Shown here: positions 1-6,771 of the stretch, in pieces | How the letters are laid out: every line of letters starts with the position of its first letter | Position numbering within the stretch: the stretch's first letter is position 1 | Source: an uncultured Collinsella sp. | GTDB lineage: Bacteria > Actinomycetota > Coriobacteriia > Coriobacteriales > Coriobacteriaceae | Reading direction: 5' to 3' | DNA length: 24,196 nt | Assembly: GCA_934654515.1 (NCBI GenBank) | Contig: CAKUGA010000017.1 | Coordinates: 1 to 24,196 of the forward strand | Program-made: the position numbers and the translations under genes | Notes under the pieces: generated by a model | Told to the model about the DNA's origin: nothing | The model's input: only the letters and a program-made list of their open reading frames with translations | Databases searched by the model: none

Positions 1-122
1 ACGGCATCTATAGTCGCAAGAAGACGAGTCGGCTACCATCGATATGGCTTACGCTTGCCTTACCGTTGTGTAAGGTACGGGTAGCTAGCCTGTCACGTGT
101 TGATGTTGAGAGAGGACTCCTG
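1..122. other. Left edge, no supported gene
   Basis: The reading frame of the MutT-Vsr gene is open back to the window edge, but the residues before 123 do not resemble a Nudix N-terminus. A ribosome-binding site (AGAGGA, 111-116) sits just before the TTG at 123. I see no recognisable gene end or promoter here. Confidence 0.4.
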
Positions 123-1100
123 TTGAAGACTGTCCATGTTGCCGCTGGGATCATTCGCAAGGAAGGATCTGACGAGCTGCTTGCCGTGCAGCGCGGCTAT
201 GGCGACATGCAGGGACTTTGGGAGTTCCCAGGCGGCAAGCTCATGCGCGGCGAGACGCCCGAAGACGCCGTGCGCCGCGAGCTCATGGAAGAGCTGCAGG
301 TCAAAGTCACCAACCTGCGTGACTTCTACACCGTTGAGTATGACTATCCCGATTTCCACCTCTCCATGGAGTGCTACTACTGCTCGCTGGCTAAGGAGTC
401 CGACGAGCCCCAGAAGCACGACCGTCAGCTCGATATCCGCTGGATTCCGCGCACCTCGCTTGCCACGGTGGAATGGATGCCCGCCGACAAGAGGCTCATT
501 GATGCCCTGATTGAGCTGAAGGAAGACCGGCTCGAGGCCAACGACGCCGAGGCCGCCACGACCGACGAGCCCGCCACCAAACCCAAGCGCGCACCTAAGC
601 GCCGCAGCAAGAAGCGTCCCAAGCCCGGTCTACTCGACGGCATCGATACCTCGGACCTTTCCGCCGACGAGCGTGAACTGGTGCGCCGCCGCGCCGCCAT
701 CAAAAAGTCCATGAAGGGCAACAAGCGTGCCAACACCAAGCCCGAGCTACTCGTACGACAGCGCCTGCGCGCAGCGGGCCTTACGGGTTATCGCTTGGAA
801 TGGAAAGTTCCCGGCAAGCCCGACATCGCCTTTCCCGGGCGCAAGATCGCCATCTTCGTCAACGGCTGCTTTTGGCACCGCTGCCCCAAGTGCAACCCGA
901 GCCAGCCCAAGCGCAACGTTGAGTTTTGGGAGGCAAAGTTCCGTCGCAACGTCGAGCGCGACCGCGCTGCCGTGGCAGCACTCACTCAAATGGGCTGGAC
1001 ACCCATAACCATCTGGGAATGCGAGCTCAAAAAAGACCGCATCGACGCCACGATGGAAAAGGTCATCGAGCAGGTGCGCGCCGCAGAGTCGCAGCGTTAA
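123..1100 (+). CDS. MutT/Nudix hydrolase fused to Vsr-type mismatch endonuclease
   Basis: This is a two-domain protein of 325 residues. Residues 1-135 are a MutT/CTP-pyrophosphohydrolase-like Nudix domain with an intact Nudix box at 38-60 (G38, E44, R52-E53, E56-E57), a family that hydrolyses damaged or unwanted nucleoside triphosphates. Residues 140-185 form a charged, Lys/Arg-rich linker. Residues 190-320 match very short patch repair endonuclease (Vsr), which nicks beside T:G mismatches left by 5-methylcytosine deamination: the N-terminal NTKPE motif, PDIAF with the catalytic-type D234, and GCFWH (H252) with zinc-type cysteines C249, C254 and C257. The TTG start at 123 is chosen because AGAGGA lies six bases upstream and the next residues (MKTVHVAAGII) look like a MutT start; a longer TTG start at 66 is possible. 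Coupling nucleotide-pool cleaning to mismatch nicking is inferred from the fusion. No DNA methyltransferase is visible nearby. Confidence 0.85.
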   Translation: MKTVHVAAGIIRKEGSDELLAVQRGYGDMQGLWEFPGGKLMRGETPEDAVRRELMEELQVKVTNLRDFYTVEYDYPDFHLSMECYYCSLAKESDEPQKHDRQLDIRWIPRTSLATVEWMPADKRLIDALIELKEDRLEANDAEAATTDEPATKPKRAPKRRSKKRPKPGLLDGIDTSDLSADERELVRRRAAIKKSMKGNKRANTKPELLVRQRLRAAGLTGYRLEWKVPGKPDIAFPGRKIAIFVNGCFWHRCPKCNPSQPKRNVEFWEAKFRRNVERDRAAVAALTQMGWTPITIWECELKKDRIDATMEKVIEQVRAAESQR

Positions 1101-1351
1101 CAGCGTGCATTCACACGCTCCGTACGTCCGCGCCACATCCACGTCACAAACCTTAGAAAGCCCTTAAGCCCAAAACCTTTCAAGAGTGTTACTCAATACC
1201 TCTGACCTGCAGTTTCATCGTAGCACCAAACCAGGTTAAGCCTTTCTTTAGCGCTTCTTTGCAGCAGCCGCGGCATAATACTGCCAACGCACGGGACCTA
1301 GCAGCACACCCCGTGCGCAACCTTTTGGTGGACATCGAGGAGGCCGCACGC

Positions 1352-1558
1352 ATGCATTCTTCCAATGACGCAGCACAGCCATCCCTAAAACATGCGGACC
1401 TTTTCTCCTTCCCCCCGACACAGAGAGACGGTCTCCTCGACTCCTCCACCACAAAAGCCAAACGCTCAACTAATCAGAACCTCAACTTACGAGCATCCTT
1501 CGAAAAGCTCCAAGCATCCCTAGACAAGGCGTTCCCCGAACAGGCAAGGGCAATCTAA
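1352..1558 (+). CDS. Possible small hypothetical protein (68 aa)
   Basis: The reason to consider this ORF is its start: ATG at 1352 is preceded by a full-strength GAGGAGG (1337-1343) at eight bases, with no other gene in the region. The product is hydrophilic, rich in Ser, Ala, Lys and Gln, with no membrane segment; the last 20 residues could form an amphipathic helix. I recognise no family. It ends 25 bases before the AraC regulator start. It may equally be a chance ORF. Confidence 0.25.
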   Translation: MHSSNDAAQPSLKHADLFSFPPTQRDGLLDSSTTKAKRSTNQNLNLRASFEKLQASLDKAFPEQARAI

Positions 1559-1571
1559 GCCCATCGCGCTT

Positions 1572-1577
1572 TATACT
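1572..1577 (+). promoter_or_regulatory. -10-like TATACT directly before the AraC start
   Basis: TATACT lies six bases before the ATG at 1584, and no Shine-Dalgarno site precedes that ATG. If it is the real -10, transcription would begin at or next to the start codon and give a leaderless mRNA. No convincing -35 is seen. Confidence 0.35.
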
Positions 1578-1583
1578 GATGCC

Positions 1584-2516
1584 ATGCGAAACATGGATCA
1601 CATAGAATTGCACCGCGGAGGACGCGAGGAAGCGTTTCCCGAGACCGCCGAAGACTGGCCCTACATTGCCGAACGCGCAGAATTCGCTCGCTATCCGGGC
1701 AACTCCGTCCCCTGGCACTGGCATTCCGAAGTCGAGCTTTTCTACATGGAGCAGGGAGCAATTGACTATCGCACGCGTGCGGCTCATGAGCACATGCGCT
1801 TTGAGGAAGGGTCCGCCGGCTTTATCAACGGCGGCATTTTGCACAGCACCCTGCAATCACCCAACTCGGCGCCAGCCATTCAAATGCTGCATATCTTTCA
1901 GCCGTCAATGCTCGGCGATCCCGCGGGACGCCTTCAAAAGCGCTACATCAATCCATTACTGCAATGTCGAGGCGTCGATGTACTCAAATGGTCGCCCACC
2001 AACCCCGACGATATGCCCTTTATCGATTTGCTGAAGAGCTCCTTCAGCCACGATCTTCAACAGCCGCAGAACGAGATGGCGCTTCGAAATAGCCTGTCAG
2101 AGCTCTGGGTTCAGATCTATACCAAAACCGAACCACAATTCGCTTTGGACAATAGTTCTTTGATGACCAGCCGCGATGTTCGGTTCAGGGAAATTCTGGA
2201 CTACATCCGCACACACTATGCAGACAGCGTAGATGTTCCCCAAATTGCATCCGCGGTCGGCATCAGCGAAAGAGATTGTTATCGCACCATCAAAGCTTGC
2301 GCGGGAACAACCCCGGCCGCGTATCTACGCGCATACCGCATCACCCGCGCTTGCACGCTCTTGACGCACACCACGCGAACGGTACAGACGATCGCTCGCC
2401 AATGCGGCTTTGCAACGGCGAGCCACCTTGGGCAGGTATTCAAGGAACAAATTGGCTGTACCCCTTCTGAGTATCGAGCCATGAGGCAGAATTTCGATAC
2501 TACGGGGCAGAAATAA
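1584..2516 (+). CDS. AraC family transcriptional regulator with N-terminal cupin
   Basis: A 310-residue regulator. The N-terminal half is a cupin-like sensor with the PWHWHSEVELFYMEQG stretch (from residue 43) typical of sugar-responsive AraC proteins. The C-terminal ~100 residues hold two helix-turn-helix units: the first around 215-250 (IASAVGISERDCYRTIKACAG) and the second ending in the family signature CGFATASHLGQVFKEQIGCTPSEYR. The ligand is unknown. The HAD phosphatase gene follows 59 bases downstream on the same strand, so the two may be co-transcribed. Both read as less GC-rich than the gal and lac genes, which may mean later acquisition. The start could also be the in-frame ATG at 1593; neither has a clear ribosome-binding site. 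Confidence 0.85.
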   Translation: MRNMDHIELHRGGREEAFPETAEDWPYIAERAEFARYPGNSVPWHWHSEVELFYMEQGAIDYRTRAAHEHMRFEEGSAGFINGGILHSTLQSPNSAPAIQMLHIFQPSMLGDPAGRLQKRYINPLLQCRGVDVLKWSPTNPDDMPFIDLLKSSFSHDLQQPQNEMALRNSLSELWVQIYTKTEPQFALDNSSLMTSRDVRFREILDYIRTHYADSVDVPQIASAVGISERDCYRTIKACAGTTPAAYLRAYRITRACTLLTHTTRTVQTIARQCGFATASHLGQVFKEQIGCTPSEYRAMRQNFDTTGQK

Positions 2517-2575
2517 CGCTAGCGCTCCCACCTCACCTGTCCCACACTATCAGACAGATGAGAGAAAGGAATGCC

Positions 2576-3199
2576 ATGAAACAATTCGACCATATCGTGT
2601 TTGACGTTGATGGAACATTGGCAGATACAGAAGAAAGCGTTCTGTCATCGCTTGCCCAGATAGTCCAAGAGGAGACCGGCAAAACGCTCCCCCGAAACGA
2701 GCTTGAATTTGCCCTCGGCATACCCGGCAAGGATGCCCTTGAGAAGCTTGGAATCTACTCGCAAGCAACGTTGGATCGTTGGTGCCACGTTGCCGCCAGC
2801 TTTAAAAGCACCATCAGCGTGTTTCCAGGTTTGCTTGAAGTCATCGCAAAACTCGCCGATAGCGGTTGCAAACTTGGCATCGTCTCCTCACGTGCGCGCG
2901 ACGAATACGCAGAAGAAATTGCACCCCTTGGCTTCGATAAGTATTTTGAACACATCATCCTTGTCGAAGACACGACCGAACACAAACCCGCACCCGCACC
3001 CATGCTCGAATATCTACGGCGCACGGGCGCAAACCCCAACAGCGTCATCTACATTGGCGACACCGTCTACGACGAACAATGCGCAACTTCAGCAGGGGTC
3101 AATTTTGCCCGAGCAGCATGGGGATCACACCAAGACATCCCAAACGCCACCTACAACCTTAAAACCCCCAACGACCTACTAACCCTAACAACCAAGTAA
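2576..3199 (+). CDS. HAD superfamily hydrolase, phosphoglycolate phosphatase-like
   Basis: A 207-residue soluble phosphatase of the HAD subfamily with an alpha-helical cap inserted after motif I (Gph, beta-phosphoglucomutase and related proteins). Motif I is FDVDGTLADT with nucleophile D10 and general acid D12; motif II is the Ser of VSSRARD (about residue 104); motif III is K137 in EHKPAP; motif IV is GDTVYD with D162 and D166. All catalytic positions are present. The ATG at 2576 is preferred over the in-frame ATG at 2558 because AGAAAGGA lies five bases before it. The substrate cannot be read from sequence. The neighbouring AraC regulator suggests sugar-phosphate metabolism, as an inference. 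Confidence 0.85.
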   Translation: MKQFDHIVFDVDGTLADTEESVLSSLAQIVQEETGKTLPRNELEFALGIPGKDALEKLGIYSQATLDRWCHVAASFKSTISVFPGLLEVIAKLADSGCKLGIVSSRARDEYAEEIAPLGFDKYFEHIILVEDTTEHKPAPAPMLEYLRRTGANPNSVIYIGDTVYDEQCATSAGVNFARAAWGSHQDIPNATYNLKTPNDLLTLTTK

Positions 3200-3248
3200 C
3201 CCACGCGTCCCACCCTTTCAGCCCCAACACCACAAGGGCGATTGAGCA

Positions 3249-3393
3249 GGGCCGTCCGGAAACGGAAAAGGGCCTATCTCTCAGAACATTCCACAGGACG
3301 GAGGAAGCTCCGCCGCGCGTAGCGCGCAGCGGAGCTTCCGACATGTCCGAGGACGTTCTGAGAGATAGGCCCTTTTCCGTTTCCGGACGGCCC
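3249..3393. repeat. 145-bp palindromic element with perfect 39-bp inverted arms
   Basis: The left arm (3249-3287) and right arm (3355-3393) are perfect reverse complements over 39 bases. Inside lies a second hairpin: GGAAGCTCCGC (3303-3313) with GCGGAGCTTCC (3329-3339), capped by an alternating CG run. The element sits between two convergent genes (HAD phosphatase and aldolase), where it could stop transcription from both sides although it lacks a long T-run. It could also be a MITE-like repeat. No obvious target duplication flanks it. Confidence 0.8.
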
Positions 3394-3417
3394 GGTGGGA
3401 TCAGAGTACCTTTGCTG

Positions 3418-4275
3418 TTACTCTGCTTTGCCCACAGAGTTGAGGTTGGTCATGCGGATCTTAACCAGCTCGGTGATCTCGCGCATACCCTCCTTGGCCG
3501 GCTTCTTGGGATCGAAGCAGGCGGGGTTCTCGGCCATGTAGGCCATGAAGCCCTTGGTGTAGGCCTGACGCAGCTCGGTGGCGTAGTTGACCTTGCAGAT
3601 GCCGTTCTTCACAGCCTCGGCAACCTGCTCATCGGGCACACCAGAGGTGCCGTGCAGGACCAGCGGCACGTCGACGGCGTCGCGGATGGCCTTAACCACG
3701 GACTGCTCGATGTGCGGATCGCTCGTGTACACGCCGTGGCTGGTGCCAACGCCGATGGCCAGCGAGGTGCAGCCGGTGCGCTCGACGAACTCCTTGGCCT
3801 CAGCAGGATCGGTGTAGGGGCTCTCGCCCTCAACCGCGGGACCGTCGTCCTCCTTGCCGCCAACCTTGCCGAGCTCGGCCTCGACGGGCACGCCCATGGC
3901 GCGGCCAGCGTCGGCGACGGACTTGGTCAGGGCGATGTTGTCCTCGAAGGACTCGTGCGAGCCATCGATCATGACGGAGGTGTAGCCAGTGCGGAAGGCC
4001 TGCATGCAGCGGTCATAGCCATCGCCGTGATCGAGGTGCAGGGCGACGGGCACGGAAGCGCGCTCGGCGGCAGCCTTGACCATGCCGTAGAAGTAATCCA
4101 GGCCAGCGGTCTTGATGGTGCCCGGGGTGGTCTGCATGATGACGGGGGACTTGGTCTCCTCGGCAGCGGCCAGAACGGCCATAACAAACTCGAGGTTCTC
4201 GACGTTGAACGCGCCGACGGCGTAGTGGCCGGCCTGAGCGTCCTTGAGCATCTTTTCGGTGGTAACAAGTGCCAT
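3418..4275 (-). CDS. Class II ketose-1,6-bisphosphate aldolase (fructose- or tagatose-bisphosphate)
   Basis: A 285-residue zinc-dependent aldolase that splits a ketohexose 1,6-bisphosphate into dihydroxyacetone phosphate and glyceraldehyde 3-phosphate. Active-site residues fall at the positions usual for the GatY/KbaY/FbaA group: D82 and H83 in HLDHGD, zinc ligands H180 (GTSHGVY) and H208 (LHGTSG), and the glycine-rich GKVGGKEDD loop. Start chosen at 4275: it gives the usual MALVTTEKML N-terminus and has GGAGAGGAG upstream; the frame is open further but without homology. It is transcribed away from a DeoR regulator. Because the window carries LacA, LacB and LacC but no class I LacD, this enzyme may cleave tagatose 1,6-bisphosphate. 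It could also simply be the glycolytic fructose-bisphosphate aldolase; sequence alone does not decide. Confidence 0.9.
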   Translation of the reverse strand: MALVTTEKMLKDAQAGHYAVGAFNVENLEFVMAVLAAAEETKSPVIMQTTPGTIKTAGLDYFYGMVKAAAERASVPVALHLDHGDGYDRCMQAFRTGYTSVMIDGSHESFEDNIALTKSVADAGRAMGVPVEAELGKVGGKEDDGPAVEGESPYTDPAEAKEFVERTGCTSLAIGVGTSHGVYTSDPHIEQSVVKAIRDAVDVPLVLHGTSGVPDEQVAEAVKNGICKVNYATELRQAYTKGFMAYMAENPACFDPKKPAKEGMREITELVKIRMTNLNSVGKAE

Positions 4276-4609
4276 GAGCGTTTGCTCCTCTCCCTCGCCC
4301 GCATCTGGACATCGGGCGTACGTGTTCGCAAGGCGTTTTACCTTGCGTTTTGCTGCGCTCATTGTATGAAATTCAAAGGGTCTGGATGTGTGGGAAAACG
4401 CCCCTACACGGAGTTGAGCCCTCAAATTTGAAAAGCAAACGGAAGGGATTGGAACCGAACGCACGTGTTCGATATTGAGTTTTGAATGCTTCATGTCTTT
4501 CTTTTATAGAAAAGATAAGTATTCGAAAGGCGTTTTCTTACTCAAAAAGAAAATGAACGAAAATGGACTCAACACAATTCCTGCAAATATTGCTGAGAAT
4601 GGAGCTGAC
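4276..4609. promoter_or_regulatory. Divergent control region of the aldolase and DeoR genes
   Basis: Toward the aldolase, minus-strand TACAAT (4366-4361) is a good -10. The leader that follows contains a 7-bp hairpin (CGCAAGG 4327-4333 with CCTTGCG 4341-4347). A dyad CGAAC-N6-GTTCG lies at 4456-4471 near the middle, a plausible site for the DeoR regulator. The start of the DeoR gene is AT-rich compared with its surroundings. Confidence 0.45.
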
Positions 4610-5413
4610 ATGGTCCAAGTTGCAACCCGAGCTTTTGCCGACGAACGCCGTGCCGCCATCATGGAAATGCTCGAGCACAATGCCTCGGTTCAGGTAGCAG
4701 AAATCGCCCAGACCTTTGGCGTGTCCTCCGTCACGGCCCGCGCCGACTTGGACGCGCTCGCCGAGGCTGGCAAGCTGCGCCGCACGCACGGCGGCGCCGT
4801 GTCGCTCCACAAGCGCCTGACGGTCTCCACGCAGGACCGGCGTATTAACGTCAACGTGGCCGCAAAGCAGGCCATCGCCCAAAGCGCCATTGAGCTCGTC
4901 AGCGACGGTGACACGCTGCTCGTCGACTCGGGCACCACCGCGCTCGAATTTGTCCGCCTGCTCGACCAACGCGACGGCATCACCGTCATCACGGCCGACA
5001 TTACCATCGCCGATTACATCGACGAGAGCATGCCCTCGGTCGACGTCGTCATGCTGGGCGGCGCGCTGCGCAAAGGCCACCGCTATCTGTACGGTCCGCT
5101 CACCATGCAGGCGCTGCAGATGGTTCATGCCGACCTCGCCATCATGTGCCCCGGCGCCTTTGTCCCGGGTTGCGGCTTTACCACGGACTTTCCGCAAATG
5201 GCCGAAACCAAAACGGCCATGATCGTCGCCGCCCGTCAAGGCGTTGCCCTCATGGACGCCAGCAAGGTCAACGGACGCGGCATGTACCGCTTTGCCGAGC
5301 TGACCGACGTCAACGCCATCGTGATGGACCGTGACCCCGATCACGCCGTCGCCACCTCAATCGCCGAGATCGCCGACACCGACGCCCCAACCCTCATCAT
5401 CGCCAACGCCTAA
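4610..5413 (+). CDS. DeoR/GlpR family sugar-phosphate-responsive regulator
   Basis: A 267-residue repressor-type regulator. Residues 10-66 are the DeoR winged helix-turn-helix (DERRAAIMEMLEHNASVQVA, then FGVSSVTARADLDAL and KLRRTHGGAV, the family signature). The rest is a DeoRC sensor domain with the DSGTT phosphate-binding-like loop near residue 106. Members such as LacR, GatR and GlpR sense sugar phosphates. The ATG at 4610 is preferred because GGAG lies five bases before it and it gives the usual short N-terminus; in-frame ATGs at 4553 and 4475 would add 19 or 45 residues. It is divergent from the aldolase gene, so it likely controls that gene and itself. It is a candidate LacR for the distant lacABXC and lacF promoters, where GAAC-containing boxes occur (inference). 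Confidence 0.85.
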   Translation: MVQVATRAFADERRAAIMEMLEHNASVQVAEIAQTFGVSSVTARADLDALAEAGKLRRTHGGAVSLHKRLTVSTQDRRINVNVAAKQAIAQSAIELVSDGDTLLVDSGTTALEFVRLLDQRDGITVITADITIADYIDESMPSVDVVMLGGALRKGHRYLYGPLTMQALQMVHADLAIMCPGAFVPGCGFTTDFPQMAETKTAMIVAARQGVALMDASKVNGRGMYRFAELTDVNAIVMDRDPDHAVATSIAEIADTDAPTLIIANA

Positions 5414-5420
5414 AAAGAAA

Positions 5421-5460
5421 AAACCACCACAAAGGGAACAGGCACCTTTGTGGTGGTTTT
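5421..5460. terminator. Bidirectional intrinsic terminator
   Basis: A perfect 15-bp stem (5421-5435 with 5445-5459) is flanked by an A-run on the left and TTTT on the right, so it can act on both strands. It lies between the convergent DeoR and flavodiiron genes. Confidence 0.9.
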
Positions 5461-5481
5461 GACGGTGAAAGTGGAGTGTTG

Positions 5482-6642
5482 TTACTTGGACAGCTCGTCG
5501 GCGAGGGCTTCGATTTGGGCGCGCGATGCGTCGTTGAGCGAACCCAGGACGGTCACCTTGTTCTGCGTCAGGGTGATGTCCTTCATGCCCTCGAGCTCCT
5601 TGGTCATGACCTTGGCAGCGGCGGGTGCCCAAGAGCCGGCCTCGACAAGCGCCACGGTGCGGTTCTGGTAGGCATGCTCGGCGAGCGTGTGGATGAAGGT
5701 GCTCATGAACGGGAAGATCTCGCCCTGATAGGTAATGGAGGCAAGCACCAGGCGGTCGTAGCGGAACGCATCCTCAACAGCCTCGGCCATATCGTCGCGA
5801 GCAAGGTCAAAGACGGAGACCTTCTGGCCGCGAGCCTCGAGTGCGGCGGCGAGCTCCTCGACGGCAGCCTTCAGATGACCGTAGACGCTCGCGTAGGCAA
5901 TGGTGATGCCCTCGTCCTCGGGCTGATAGCTCGACCAGGTGTTGTAGGTGTCGAGGTAGTAGCCAAGGTTCTCGGTCAGCACGGGGCCGTGGAGCGGGCA
6001 GATAATCTGAATGTCCAGATCGGCAGCCTTCTTGAGCACGGCCTGCACGAACTTGCCGAACTTGCCGACAATACCAAAGTAGTAACGGCGCGCCTCGCAG
6101 GCCCAGCCTTCCGGGTCCTCGATGTCGTTGGCGCCGAACTTGCCAAAGCCGTCAGCGCTAAAGAGCACCTTGTCGGTGGCCTCGTAGGAGAAGAGCACCT
6201 CGGGCCAGTGCACGTTGGGGGCGCCGACGAAGGTCAGGCTGTGGCCGCCCAGGTCGAGCACGTCGCCCTCTTTGACGACCATCTTGCGCTCGGGGTAGTC
6301 GGTGCCAAAGTAGTTGACCATCATGCGGAAGGCGCCCATGCTGGCCACGATCTGGGCCTGGGGATAGCGCTCCATAAAAGCGGCGATGCCAGCGGAGTGA
6401 TCGGGCTCCATGTGGTGAACGACCAGGTAATCGGGCGTACGGCCGTCGAGCACGGCCTCGATGTTGCCGAGCCACTCGTCAACAAAACCGCCGTCGACCG
6501 AATCAGCGACTGCAATCTTCTCGCCCAAGATAACGTAGCTGTTGTATGCCATACCGTTCTCGGACACGTCGTACTGGCCCTCGAACAGGTCAATGTCGTG
6601 ATCGTCGACGCCAACGTAGCGGATATCCTTGGTGATCTCCAT
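5482..6642 (-). CDS. Flavodiiron protein (FprA family A-type flavoprotein)
   Basis: A 386-residue cytoplasmic protein that reduces oxygen to water, or nitric oxide to nitrous oxide, in anaerobes. The N-terminal metallo-beta-lactamase-like domain (1-240) carries the full diiron ligand set: H77-x-E79-x-D81-H82, H145, D164 and H218. The C-terminal flavodoxin-like domain (about 245-386) begins with the FMN-loop-like IAYASVYGHL. Length is typical of the two-domain class A proteins; no rubredoxin or flavin reductase tail is fused. The start at 6642 is set by AGGAGG eight to nine bases upstream, although the frame is open to 6699. It stands alone, with a -10-like TATGAT and a 7-bp inverted repeat in its leader. 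The function is oxygen or NO defence; substrate preference cannot be read. Confidence 0.93.
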   Translation of the reverse strand: MEITKDIRYVGVDDHDIDLFEGQYDVSENGMAYNSYVILGEKIAVADSVDGGFVDEWLGNIEAVLDGRTPDYLVVHHMEPDHSAGIAAFMERYPQAQIVASMGAFRMMVNYFGTDYPERKMVVKEGDVLDLGGHSLTFVGAPNVHWPEVLFSYEATDKVLFSADGFGKFGANDIEDPEGWACEARRYYFGIVGKFGKFVQAVLKKAADLDIQIICPLHGPVLTENLGYYLDTYNTWSSYQPEDEGITIAYASVYGHLKAAVEELAAALEARGQKVSVFDLARDDMAEAVEDAFRYDRLVLASITYQGEIFPFMSTFIHTLAEHAYQNRTVALVEAGSWAPAAAKVMTKELEGMKDITLTQNKVTVLGSLNDASRAQIEALADELSK

Positions 6643-6658
6643 CAGGCAAAGCCTCCTA

Positions 6659-6682
6659 GATAGACAAAAGAACCCGTCTATC
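6659..6682. promoter_or_regulatory. Inverted repeat overlapping the flavodiiron promoter
   Basis: GATAGAC (6659-6665) and GTCTATC (6676-6682) form a 7-bp inverted repeat with a 10-base spacer. It overlaps the edge of a minus-strand -10-like TATGAT (6685-6680) and ends just before the AGGAGG of the flavodiiron gene. It could be an operator or a leader hairpin. Confidence 0.4.
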
Positions 6683-6771
6683 ATAGCACTCGGCTGCATC
6701 CCAACAGCTATCTGCCGGCATCCTTACCGTTTGTTATCCAAACGCAGCAACGCGCCGTTTACCTGCGCAAA

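Larger units (their letters stand above)
1101..1583. other. 483-base intergenic stretch after the MutT-Vsr gene
   Basis: It holds a weak 6-bp hairpin just after the stop (AGCGTG 1102-1107 with CACGCT 1114-1119, no T-run), one small possible ORF (1352-1558, listed separately) and a -10-like TATACT at 1572-1577. Nothing else was recognised. Confidence 0.5.

Noticed and set aside
3343..4431. Plus-strand ORF over the aldolase gene
   Set aside because: Shadow of the minus-strand aldolase; it begins inside the palindromic element and shows no domain.
5476..6663. Plus-strand ORF over the flavodiiron gene
   Set aside because: Shadow; the minus strand carries the full diiron ligand set.
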